A DNA stretch of 64,000 bases from Streptomyces sp. CB02366. Its GTDB lineage: Bacteria; Actinomycetota; Actinomycetes; Streptomycetales; Streptomycetaceae. The notes under the pieces were generated by a model. The model was not told the origin of the DNA. It saw nothing but the letters and a program-made list of their open reading frames with translations, and searched no databases. The translations under genes were made by a program, and so were the position numbers. Positions within the stretch are counted from its first letter, which is position 1. Every line of letters starts with the position of its first letter. The stretch is taken from the NCBI RefSeq assembly GCF_001905905.1, contig NZ_LIVT01000006.1, positions 175,723 to 239,722 of the forward strand, given 5' to 3'. Of this stretch, positions 35,771-43,717 are shown in pieces.

Positions 35771-37033
35771 ATGAGCTTCAACCGCACGGTGCGGCACCGG
35801 CTCGGCACCACGGCCACCGCTCTCGCAGCGATGACCGCCCTGACCGCGTCCCAGGCCCCGGGGCTTCCGCTGCCCGGGCCCCGGCAGGAGAAGGCGGCGT
35901 CCTCGGGCGACGTCGTGTGGAGCGAGGTGCCGGGCGACGACGCGTACCACACCGAACTTCCCCCGCTGCCGTCCCCGAAGCCGCCCCCGCCCCTGAAGCC
36001 GGGGAAGAAGCCCGATCCGCTCGTGGCCCGCGCCTGGTCCGAGGCGGGCATCCCGGCCACCGTACTGGCCGCCTACCGCAAGGCCGAGTCCACCGTGGGC
36101 CGCGGCGACCCGGGGTGCGGGCTGCCGTGGCAGCTGCTCGCGGCGATCGGCAAGGTCGAGTCCGGCCAGGCATCCGGCGGGCGGGTCGACGCGCGCGGGA
36201 CGACCCTCTCCCCGATCCTCGGGCCCGCCCTCGACGGGAACGGCTTCGCCCTGATCCGGGACACCGACGACGGGGCGTACGACGGCGACCGCACCTACGA
36301 CCGGGCCGTGGGACCGATGCAGTTCATCCCCTCCACCTGGGCGAACTGGGGCGCGGACGGCAACGGCGACGGCCGCGAGGACCCCCACAACATCTACGAC
36401 GCGGCGCTCGCCGCGGGCCGCTACCTCTGCGCGGGGGACCGCGACCTGACCCGCCGCGCCGACCTGGACCGGGCGGTCCTCAGCTACAACCGGTCCGACG
36501 CCTATCTGCGGACGGTGCTGTCCTGGCTGGAGTTCTACCGCGGCGGCGGCCATCCGGTCGCCGACGGCGAGGGCGTCCTCCCGATCAGCCCCGGACCGGG
36601 CGGCAAGACCCGGCCCAAGGCCCCGGTCGGCCCCGGCGCTCCGCAGCCGCCCGGCAAGGGCGGCGGGGGAATCGTCGTCGGCCCGCAGCCCACCAAGCCG
36701 CCGAGCCCGGCCCCCAGTCCCCGGCCCACGGCGCCCGGCTCCCCGAGTCCCAGCCCCAGTCCCAGCTCCCCGGACCCGGGCCCCGGCCCCACCGAACCGA
36801 CCCCGAGCCCCAGCCCCGATCCGACCGGCCCGGGGCCCACCGAGCCGGGCCCGAGCCCGAGCCCGGACCCGACCGGTCCCACCACCCCGCCCGACCCCGG
36901 CGAGACCGGCCCGGGCTGCCCCGGCGAAACCCCGTCCCCCGCCCCGGCGGAGCCCTCACCGGCCGAGGAGGCCCCGACCGGCCGGGCGGAGCCCGGCGAC
37001 CCCTGCGCACCGGCCGAAGGCTCCGCGGCCTGA
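35771..37033 (+). CDS. Secreted lytic transglycosylase with Pro/Ser-rich tail
   Basis: A 420-residue exported muramidase-like enzyme that cleaves peptidoglycan glycan strands. A signal peptide (about 1-38) is followed by a transglycosylase domain (about 75-265) with the catalytic Glu in AIGKVESGQASGG, then GPMQFIPSTWANWG and a final YNRSDAYLRTV. The last 150 residues are PSPSP- and PDPT-rich repeats, which could span or bind the cell wall. It begins 15 bases after the last Mas gene in the same direction, so it is probably part of the mce operon; a role in making room in the wall for the Mce complex is an inference. Confidence 0.87.
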   Translation: MSFNRTVRHRLGTTATALAAMTALTASQAPGLPLPGPRQEKAASSGDVVWSEVPGDDAYHTELPPLPSPKPPPPLKPGKKPDPLVARAWSEAGIPATVLAAYRKAESTVGRGDPGCGLPWQLLAAIGKVESGQASGGRVDARGTTLSPILGPALDGNGFALIRDTDDGAYDGDRTYDRAVGPMQFIPSTWANWGADGNGDGREDPHNIYDAALAAGRYLCAGDRDLTRRADLDRAVLSYNRSDAYLRTVLSWLEFYRGGGHPVADGEGVLPISPGPGGKTRPKAPVGPGAPQPPGKGGGGIVVGPQPTKPPSPAPSPRPTAPGSPSPSPSPSSPDPGPGPTEPTPSPSPDPTGPGPTEPGPSPSPDPTGPTTPPDPGETGPGCPGETPSPAPAEPSPAEEAPTGRAEPGDPCAPAEGSAA

Positions 37034-37059
37034 CCCCGGCGCCACGCGGAGTTCCCGCC

Positions 37060-37083
37060 CCCGCCCCCGGCGCCGGGGGCGGG
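37060..37083. terminator. Bidirectional terminator between convergent genes
   Basis: Perfect 24-base G/C-only palindrome centred on GGCGCC, between the convergent transglycosylase and polyphosphate-kinase genes. With a few central pairs opened as loop it makes a very stable hairpin on either strand. Confidence 0.7.
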
Positions 37084-37126
37084 CGGCGTCACCGCACGGC
37101 CCCGGCATCCGGGCACAGCGCCCTCC

Positions 37127-38092
37127 TCAGCCCCGTCCGGGGTGGTTGCCCGGCCCGTCCGCCCGGCCGGCGAGAGGGGTGGGCGAGAGGTCCGTCCGCT
37201 CCTCGCCGGGCTCCAGCAGGGTGTCCGCGGGGCCGACGATCAGCGGGTCCGGCGTCCCGACGGCCTTCTCGTCCTTGCTGTCGTAGTCGAACCGCCACAA
37301 CAGGCTGCGCATGGCCTCCAGCCGGCCGCGCTTCTTGTCGTTGTTCTTCACCACGGTCCAGGGCGCGTACGTGGTGTCCGTGGCCCGGAACATCTCCACC
37401 TTCGCCGTCGTGTACTCGTCCCACAGGTCCAGCGAGGCCAGGTCGGTCGGCGACAGCTTCCACTGCCGGACCGGGTCGACCTGCCGGATCGCGAACCGGG
37501 TCCGCTGCTCGCCGCGCGAGACCGAGAACCAGAACTTCACCAGCAGCACGCCGTCCTCGACCAGCATCCGCTCGAACTGCGGGGCCTGCTTCAGGAAGTG
37601 CTCGTACTGCTCGGTGGTGCAGAAGTCCATCACCCGCTCGACCCCGGCCCGGTTGTACCAGGAGCGGTCGAAGAAGACGATCTCCCCGGCGGTCGGGAGC
37701 TGTGCCACGTAACGCTGGAAGTACCACTGGCCGCTCTCGCGCTCGGTGGGCTTCTCCAGGGCGACCACGCGCGCGCCACGCGGGTTCAGCCGCTCGGTGA
37801 ACCGCTGGATGGTCCCGCCCTTGCCCGCCGCGTCACGGCCCTCGCACAGGACCACCAGCCGCTGCCCGCTCTCCCGGACCCAGCGCTGGAGTTTCAGCAG
37901 TTCGATCTGGAGGACCCGCTTCTCCCGCTCGTACTCCCGGCGGCGCACCTTCCGGTCGTACGGATAGTTCTCCCGCCACGTCTCGATCGGGCGGCCCCGG
38001 TCGTCCAGCAGGACGGGCTGCTCGGGCCGGCTGCCGTCCACGGTCAGCCCCTTCAGCAGCTCCGCCGGGTCGGCCTGCGGTCCTTCGGTCAT
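37127..38092 (-). CDS. ppk2: Polyphosphate kinase 2
   Basis: A 321-residue PPK2 enzyme that transfers phosphate between polyphosphate and nucleotides. Walker A GRDAAGKGGTI (about 82-92), the lid/Walker B region FFDRSWYNRAGVE and KFWFSVSRGEQ are clear. The length fits a single-domain (class I) PPK2, which usually favours making GTP or ATP from polyphosphate. The ATG at 38092 is used; an open frame continues upstream through the terminator of the ligase gene but looks non-coding. Followed by the convergent terminator. Confidence 0.9.
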   Translation of the reverse strand: MTEGPQADPAELLKGLTVDGSRPEQPVLLDDRGRPIETWRENYPYDRKVRRREYEREKRVLQIELLKLQRWVRESGQRLVVLCEGRDAAGKGGTIQRFTERLNPRGARVVALEKPTERESGQWYFQRYVAQLPTAGEIVFFDRSWYNRAGVERVMDFCTTEQYEHFLKQAPQFERMLVEDGVLLVKFWFSVSRGEQRTRFAIRQVDPVRQWKLSPTDLASLDLWDEYTTAKVEMFRATDTTYAPWTVVKNNDKKRGRLEAMRSLLWRFDYDSKDEKAVGTPDPLIVGPADTLLEPGEERTDLSPTPLAGRADGPGNHPGRG

Positions 38093-38125
38093 CGCCCTGG
38101 TCTCCCCGTCCGCCTCGTCGTCAAC

Positions 38126-38175
38126 CGGTGCGGGAGAGGGCCCACCCCGCCGCGGGTGGACCCTCTCCCGCACCG
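38126..38175 (-). terminator. Terminator after the ATP-dependent DNA ligase gene
   Basis: A stem of 22 pairs with one mismatch (38126-38147 against 38154-38175) and a 6-base loop, 33 bases after the minus-strand ligase stop at 38208. Confidence 0.8.
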
Positions 38176-38207
38176 CAACGTGCCCCCGCGTCCGCCGTCC
38201 ATGCCTC

Positions 38208-39278
38208 TCACCCGGGGCCGACCGCCGAAAGCACCTCGGACAGGTCGTAGGAGACGGCCTCCTCCAACTGCGCGTACGTGCACCCGGCGGGGACCCGGTC
38301 CGGCCGCCACCGGCAAAAGCGGGCGGTGTGCCGGAACCGGTCGCCCTCCATGTGGTCGTACGCCACCTCGCAGACCCGCTCCGGGCGCAGAGGCGTCCAC
38401 GACTGGTCCTTCCCGCCCGACCAGCGGTTCTGCGCCCCCGGCAGCCGGGACCGCTCGTGCGCCGCCGCGTCGGCCCAGGCCGCCCACGGGTGGCCGGCGG
38501 CCTCGCAGCGCAGCGGGGCCAGCTCCTCGGCCAGTTCGGCACGCCGCTTCATCGGGAAGGCCGCGCAGACCCCGACGTGCTGGAGGACGCCGCCGGAGTC
38601 GTACAGCCCGAGCAGGAGCGAGCCGACGACCGGGCCGCTCTTGTGCTCGCGGTAGCCCGCCACCACGACGTCCGCGGTCCGCTCGTGCTTGATCTTGTAC
38701 ATCGCCCGCGTGCCGGGCCGGTAGGAGAGGTCGAGCGGCTTGGCCACGATCCCGTCGAGCCCGGCCCCCTCGTACCGGTCGAACCATTCCCGGGCGAGGC
38801 CGATGTCCGTGGTGGACGGGGCGAGGAAGACGGGAGGAGAGGCGTCGGCGAGCGCTCCCTCCAGCGCCTCCCGGCGCTCCGCCTGCCGGGAGGCGAGCAG
38901 CGAGGCGTCGTGGAGGGCGAGGAGGTCGAAGGCGATCAGGCTCGCCGGGGTCAGCTCGGCGAGCGTCCGCACCCGGGAGACCGCCGGGTGGATGCGCTCG
39001 GCGAGCCGTTCGAAGTCGAGCCGCCCCTCATGGGCGATGACGATCTCCCCGTCGACCACACAGCGCGGCGGAAGGCTCTCCCGTACAGCGGCGACCACGT
39101 CGGGGAAGTAGCGGGTCAGCGACTTGCCCGTACGGCTGCCGAGCTCGACCTCGTCACCGTCCCGGTAGACGATCGTGCGGAAGCCGTCCCACTTCGCCTC
39201 GTACGCCATGCCCGGCGGGATCTTCGCCACCGACGCGGCCAGCATCGGCTTCAGGGGCGGCATCACCGGCAGGTCCAT
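38208..39278 (-). CDS. ligC: ATP-dependent DNA ligase (LigC type)
   Basis: A 356-residue ATP-dependent DNA ligase. Motif I with the adenylated lysine is AKWDGFR (K29), followed by SRTGK and VVDGEIV (motif IIIa region), DGIVAKP (motif IV) and YKIKHERTADVVVAG (motif V), then an OB-fold domain to the end. Size and sequence match the LigC group of actinobacterial stand-alone ligases, which can act in non-homologous end joining or base-excision repair. The start at 39278 gives the normal LigC N-terminus. It is divergent from a LigD-type polymerase gene 76 bases away. Confidence 0.88.
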   Translation of the reverse strand: MDLPVMPPLKPMLAASVAKIPPGMAYEAKWDGFRTIVYRDGDEVELGSRTGKSLTRYFPDVVAAVRESLPPRCVVDGEIVIAHEGRLDFERLAERIHPAVSRVRTLAELTPASLIAFDLLALHDASLLASRQAERREALEGALADASPPVFLAPSTTDIGLAREWFDRYEGAGLDGIVAKPLDLSYRPGTRAMYKIKHERTADVVVAGYREHKSGPVVGSLLLGLYDSGGVLQHVGVCAAFPMKRRAELAEELAPLRCEAAGHPWAAWADAAAHERSRLPGAQNRWSGGKDQSWTPLRPERVCEVAYDHMEGDRFRHTARFCRWRPDRVPAGCTYAQLEEAVSYDLSEVLSAVGPG

Positions 39279-39354
39279 GACCCGATTCTTCACCGCCCAC
39301 CGGCCGGTGTCTCCCGATGTGCGGCATATGTGCGACCGGCCTACCGTGACCGTC

Positions 39355-40398
39355 ATGGGAGCAGCGGTGGAGCTGGACGTGGGCGGACGGGCCGTGAGGC
39401 TGTCCAACCCGGACAAGGTGTACTTCCCCCGGAAGGGCTACACCAAGAGGGACGTGGCCGAGTACTTCCTGGCGGTGGGGCCCGGCGTCACCCGCGCCCT
39501 GAACCACCGGCCCACCACCCTCCAGCGCTTCGTGGACGGCGTCGAGGGAGACTTCTTCTACCAGAAGCACGCCCCGAAGAACCTCCCGGAGTGGATCCCC
39601 ACCGCCCGGGTCGCCTTCCCCAGCGGGCGGACCGCCGACGAGATCTGTCCGACCGAACTCGCCGCCGTCGTCTGGGCCGCCAACCTCGGCACGCTCACCT
39701 TCCACCCCTGGCCGGTGCGGGCCGGGGACACCGATCACCCCGACGAACTGCGCATCGACCTGGACCCGCAGCCCGGCACCGACTACGCGGACGCCGTCAC
39801 CGCCGCCCACGAGCTGCGCTCCGTCCTGGAGGACCACGGGGTGCGCGGCTGGCCCAAGACTTCCGGCGGGCGCGGGATGCACGTCCTCGTCCCCATCGAG
39901 CCCGCCTGGACCTTCACCGAGGTGCGGCGCGCCACCATCGCCGCCGGGCGCGAACTGGAGCGGCGGATGCCCGACCGGGTGACGACCGCCTGGTGGAAGG
40001 AGGAGCGCAGGCAGCGGATCCTCGTCGACTACAACCAGGCCGCCCGCGACCGCACCGTCGCCTCCGCCTACTCCGTACGCCCCTTCCCGCACGCCCCGGT
40101 CTCCGCCCCGCTGCGCTGGGAGGAGATCGACGACGTCGAACCGCGCGACTTCGACATCCGCACGATCCCGGTGCGTTACGCCGAACTGGGCGACGTCCAC
40201 GCCGATATGGACCAGGAGGCGTTCCGGCTCGACGGGCTGCTGGAGCTGGCCGACCGGGACGAGAGGGAGCGCGGCCTCGGCGACCTGCCGTACCCGCCGG
40301 AATACCCGAAGATGCCCGGCGAGCCCAAGCGCGTCCAGCCCAGCCGCGCCCGCCACGACGACGATGACGACCGGGGCGACCACGGCGGGAAGACGTGA
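39355..40398 (+). CDS. ligD: LigD-type polymerase (archaeo-eukaryotic primase domain, NHEJ)
   Basis: A 347-residue stand-alone polymerase domain of the LigD family, which fills gaps and adds nucleotides during non-homologous end joining. Marks are LSNPDKVYFP near the start, TLTFHPWP, the catalytic acidic pair in RIDLDPQPG (about 135-143), SGGRGMHVLVP and YNQAARDRTVASAYS. The ligase and nuclease domains of full LigD are absent; the divergent LigC gene could supply ligation. The ATG at 39355 is chosen since an earlier frame runs into the divergent gene. A Ku gene is not in the window. The last 25 residues are Asp/His/Arg-rich. Confidence 0.88.
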   Translation: MGAAVELDVGGRAVRLSNPDKVYFPRKGYTKRDVAEYFLAVGPGVTRALNHRPTTLQRFVDGVEGDFFYQKHAPKNLPEWIPTARVAFPSGRTADEICPTELAAVVWAANLGTLTFHPWPVRAGDTDHPDELRIDLDPQPGTDYADAVTAAHELRSVLEDHGVRGWPKTSGGRGMHVLVPIEPAWTFTEVRRATIAAGRELERRMPDRVTTAWWKEERRQRILVDYNQAARDRTVASAYSVRPFPHAPVSAPLRWEEIDDVEPRDFDIRTIPVRYAELGDVHADMDQEAFRLDGLLELADRDERERGLGDLPYPPEYPKMPGEPKRVQPSRARHDDDDDRGDHGGKT

Positions 40399-41462
40399 GC
40401 GGGAGCAGCGAGAGGCACGGGGCCCACGGCCGTCCTCCGTCGCCGCGTGAGCGCTGGGAGGCGTACAAGAACAGTCCCTTCCTCCCCGCGACCGTCCTCG
40501 TCCTGATCGTCGCCGCCGCGGCCGGCCTCTTCGCCGGCTCCTACACGTACGCCATGGCCAACCCCACCCCGCACCGCATCCCGGCGGCCCTGGTCGCCGA
40601 GCCCGAGGTGCGCGGCGGCCGGGAGTTCGTCACCGGGATGGAGAAGGCGCTCCACGCCTCGCTCGCCCTGCGGGAGTATCCGGATGACGCCGCCGCCCGG
40701 CGGGCCCTCGACGAGCAGAAGGTCTTCGCGATCGTGCGCGCCTCCGACGGCGGCGTGGCGCTCGACGTGGCCGGGGCGTCCGGGGCGTCGGTGGCCGAAC
40801 TCCTCGGCAAGGCGGCCGTCGAGGTCGGCGACGCCACCGGGACGGAGGTCACGGTGGAGGACGTCAAACCGCTCCAGCGGGGCGATCCGCGCGGCCTCGC
40901 CCTCTTCTACATCTCGCTGGCCGCCGTGATCATGGGCTTCCTCGGCGCGATCCAGCTCAGCGTGCACGCCCGCGGTCTGAACCCGGCCGAGCGCATCGCC
41001 TTCACCGTCGCCTACGCCCTGCTCGGCGGCTTCGCCGTCGCGGCGGCGGTGGACTGGTGGCTGGGGGCGGTGGACCTGCCGTTCGTCCAGTCCTGGCTGA
41101 TCCTGGCGTTCACGATGTTCACCTCCGGCATGGTCTTCACCATGTTCAACACCCTGATGGGCCGCTGGGCGATGATCCCCACCTGGGGCGTCATGGTGCT
41201 GCTCGGCAACCCGTCCTCGGGCGGCGCGGTGTCCTGGCCGCTGCTGCCCTCCGCGCTCGGCCACATCGGCCGCTGGCTGCCGCCGGGCGCGTCCGTCAAC
41301 GCCCAGCACACCGCCGTCTACTACCAGGGCCACCAGTTCGTCTTCCCCTACCTGGTCCTCGCCGGGTGGGCGCTGGTCTCCTGCACGGTGTTCTGGGTCT
41401 GGCGGCACCGGCACCCCGGTGGCCGCGCCCGCACGCCGGAGCATGCGGCCGCGGCCACCTGA
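40395..41462 (+). CDS. Polytopic membrane protein (YhgE/Pip or DUF3533-like, ABC-2-type fold)
   Basis: A 355-residue membrane protein: one N-terminal helix (about 29-50), a soluble outer domain of about 120 residues, then five or six helices at the C-terminus (about 170-345), including FTMFTSGMVFTMFNTLMGRW. This topology and the PxxIPxALV-like start of the outer domain match the YhgE/Pip and DUF3533 families, relatives of ABC-2 permeases without an ATPase. The GTG at 40395 overlaps the polymerase stop (GTGA), so the two are co-transcribed, though no functional link is known. Confidence 0.72.
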   Translation: MSGSSERHGAHGRPPSPRERWEAYKNSPFLPATVLVLIVAAAAGLFAGSYTYAMANPTPHRIPAALVAEPEVRGGREFVTGMEKALHASLALREYPDDAAARRALDEQKVFAIVRASDGGVALDVAGASGASVAELLGKAAVEVGDATGTEVTVEDVKPLQRGDPRGLALFYISLAAVIMGFLGAIQLSVHARGLNPAERIAFTVAYALLGGFAVAAAVDWWLGAVDLPFVQSWLILAFTMFTSGMVFTMFNTLMGRWAMIPTWGVMVLLGNPSSGGAVSWPLLPSALGHIGRWLPPGASVNAQHTAVYYQGHQFVFPYLVLAGWALVSCTVFWVWRHRHPGGRARTPEHAAAAT

Positions 41463-41479
41463 GCCCTTCTCCCTGCGGC

Positions 41480-43717
41480 CTACAGCTCCTGGATCCGGAT
41501 GTCGCGGTAGGAGATGACGTCCGAGACCCCGTGCACCTGGAGCCCGATGTAACCGGAGGCGAACCGCCGGCCGTCGGTGCCCGGGTCGTCGCCCCGCGGC
41601 GGCTCGAAGAGCTGACCGCGGGTGTTGTCGAACTCGTTGATCAGGACGCCGTTGCGGTAGACCTCGTAGTGCTGGTCGACCACCCTGATCTCGTAGTCGT
41701 TCCAGGCGCCCTTGGGCGTGACCCCGGCGCCGCCGAGCCCCACGCGGTCGAAGCCGTAGACCGAACCGGTCTTGTACATGTCGCCGTCCGGCCGGTCGTT
41801 GATCTGGATCTCATGGCCGTACTTGATGGCGACCCACTCCGGCCGGGGCTCCTCCGGGTGGTCGTGGACCTTCGGGAAGCGGACGAAGACCCCGCCGTTG
41901 GCGTTGCCCGGCCCCGGGGCGTCGTCCCGCCACTGGAGCTTCAGCGAGAAGTCGCCGTAGCCACGGGTCGGCAGCCAGAGCATGCCCATCCCGTCCACGG
42001 TGGTGGAGCTGGTGATCGAGCCCTCCTCCTCGTTCAGCCCGAACGCGCCGCCGCCCACGTGCTGCCACTTGGCGAGCGAGGCCGCCGTGCCGTCGAAGAG
42101 TTTGGTGTACCCCTCGACCTGGCCCGGCGTGCCGATGCCCGACTGCTTGGCGGCCCGGTAGATCGCCCGGCGCTCGCGCAGGTCGATGACGCCGTCGGCC
42201 TTCAGCCTGTCGATCACCGAGGCCACGTGCTTGAGGAACAGCGCGTGGGAGGACCAGTCCTTCTCGTCCTCGATCAGCTCGTTGATCGTGCAGCGGTTGC
42301 GGGTGATCCGGTTCGGGACGCCCGTGTCGACCGTGCCGACGAAGACGGTGTGCCGCTCGTCGAACTCCGCGCAGTTCGGGGCGGGAACCCCGCCGCCCTG
42401 CGCGACGGTGAACGACACCTTCTTCGCCTCGGAGGTGTTGCCCGCCTTGTCGGTCGCCCGGTGGGCGAGCGAGTGGTAACCGACCCGGTCCACGATCACC
42501 GGGGCGGTGTAGGCCAGGTAGGGCCCGCCGTCGAGGCTGTACTCGACCTTCTCCACGCCCGAGTCGTCGTCGGTCGCGGTGACGGCGGCCTTGGCGCTGG
42601 TGATGAACGCGCCGTCGCTGTTCCTGTCGCCCTCCACCGTCACCGAGGTCTCCGGAGCCGTCCGGTCCTGCGAGGGCGGCTCGACCACGGTGAAGCCGAC
42701 GGACTTCTCGGCCGCCACGTTGCCCGACCGGTCGGCGGCCCGGTAGCGGACCGTGTGCTCGCCGAGCTCGTGGACCATCACCGGTGCGGTGTAGGGCTGC
42801 CACGCGCCGTCCGCGCCGAGCGCGTACTCGACGCTGTTGACGCCGGACCCGGTGTCGGACGCGGTCACGGTGACCGTCGCCATGCCCAGGTACGCGCCCG
42901 CGCCGTCCTTCTCGCCCGAGACGGTCGCCGAGGTGTCCGGTGGTGTCCTGTCGTCGGTCGGCGGCGCGGCGACCGCGAAGTCGACCGATTTCTCCGCGGC
43001 CGTGTTGCCCGCCTTGTCGGTGGCGCGGTAGCGGACGGTGTGGTCGCCCACCGTGTTCACCACGACGGGGGCGGTGTAGGGCTGCCACGCGCCGTCCGCG
43101 CCGAGCGCGTACTCGACGGTGTCCACGCCGGAGCCGGCGTCGGCGGCCTCGACGGTGACGGTGGCCTGGCCGATGTACGCGCCGGCGCCGTTGCGGTCTC
43201 CGTCCACCTTCGCCGAGGTGGCTGGGGCCTCGGTGTCCTCGCCGCTGCCCTCGGTGACGGTGAGGATGCCCTGCATCATGCCGTGGCCGGGGATGGTGCA
43301 GTGGTAGAAGTACCGGCCGGGCGACAGCGTGACCTCCACGCTGTGCTTGCCGCCCGAGGCGTCGCCCGGGTTGGCCAGGATGTTCAGCTGGACGTCGTCG
43401 TTGAACTCCGGGTCCGACACGCTGAACGTCAGCGTGTGCGGCATGCTCGTCGTGTTCCCGGTGGCGGTGCTGTTCTCGAAGACGATGGTCGCCCTGCCGG
43501 CCACCGCCGTCTTCGGCGCGGACAGATAGCGGTCGATCGGGTCGCCCGCGGTCCAGGTCAGCACCTGATCGGCGGCGGTCGCCGGGGGAGCGTCGTCCCC
43601 CTTGCCGTACGCGGCCGTCGAGGTCAGCCCGAGGACCATGAGGAGGGAGGCCAGCAGGGCCGCCCAGAAGCTCGGCGGACGACGCCGCCCGCCTGCGAGG
43701 CAGGGATGGTGTCTCAC
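41480..43717 (-). CDS. Secreted cupredoxin, Ig-like repeat and DUF1080 protein
   Basis: A 745-residue exported multidomain protein. After a signal peptide (about 1-40) comes a cupredoxin domain (about 50-145) with blue-copper ligands in SMPHTL and YHCTIPGHGMM. Three similar beta-sandwich repeats follow, each with a DSGVxxVEYxL and HTVRYRATDKAGN pattern, then a short helical segment. A C-terminal DUF1080 domain (about 540-745; YTKLFDGTAASLAKW, GYIGLQVHG) belongs to the group containing 3-keto-glycoside hydrolases. The GTG at 43717 overlaps the stop of the preceding gene (GTGA). The longer open frame extending to 45472 is antisense-like shadow of that gene, and was rejected. Confidence 0.87.
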   Translation of the reverse strand: MRHHPCLAGGRRRPPSFWAALLASLLMVLGLTSTAAYGKGDDAPPATAADQVLTWTAGDPIDRYLSAPKTAVAGRATIVFENSTATGNTTSMPHTLTFSVSDPEFNDDVQLNILANPGDASGGKHSVEVTLSPGRYFYHCTIPGHGMMQGILTVTEGSGEDTEAPATSAKVDGDRNGAGAYIGQATVTVEAADAGSGVDTVEYALGADGAWQPYTAPVVVNTVGDHTVRYRATDKAGNTAAEKSVDFAVAAPPTDDRTPPDTSATVSGEKDGAGAYLGMATVTVTASDTGSGVNSVEYALGADGAWQPYTAPVMVHELGEHTVRYRAADRSGNVAAEKSVGFTVVEPPSQDRTAPETSVTVEGDRNSDGAFITSAKAAVTATDDDSGVEKVEYSLDGGPYLAYTAPVIVDRVGYHSLAHRATDKAGNTSEAKKVSFTVAQGGGVPAPNCAEFDERHTVFVGTVDTGVPNRITRNRCTINELIEDEKDWSSHALFLKHVASVIDRLKADGVIDLRERRAIYRAAKQSGIGTPGQVEGYTKLFDGTAASLAKWQHVGGGAFGLNEEEGSITSSTTVDGMGMLWLPTRGYGDFSLKLQWRDDAPGPGNANGGVFVRFPKVHDHPEEPRPEWVAIKYGHEIQINDRPDGDMYKTGSVYGFDRVGLGGAGVTPKGAWNDYEIRVVDQHYEVYRNGVLINEFDNTRGQLFEPPRGDDPGTDGRRFASGYIGLQVHGVSDVISYRDIRIQEL

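Noticed and set aside
36700..36900. Repetitive Pro/Ser/Asp/Thr coding sequence, considered as a tandem repeat or CRISPR-like array
   Set aside because: It is the low-complexity tail of the transglycosylase, in frame, with unequal units and no spacers.
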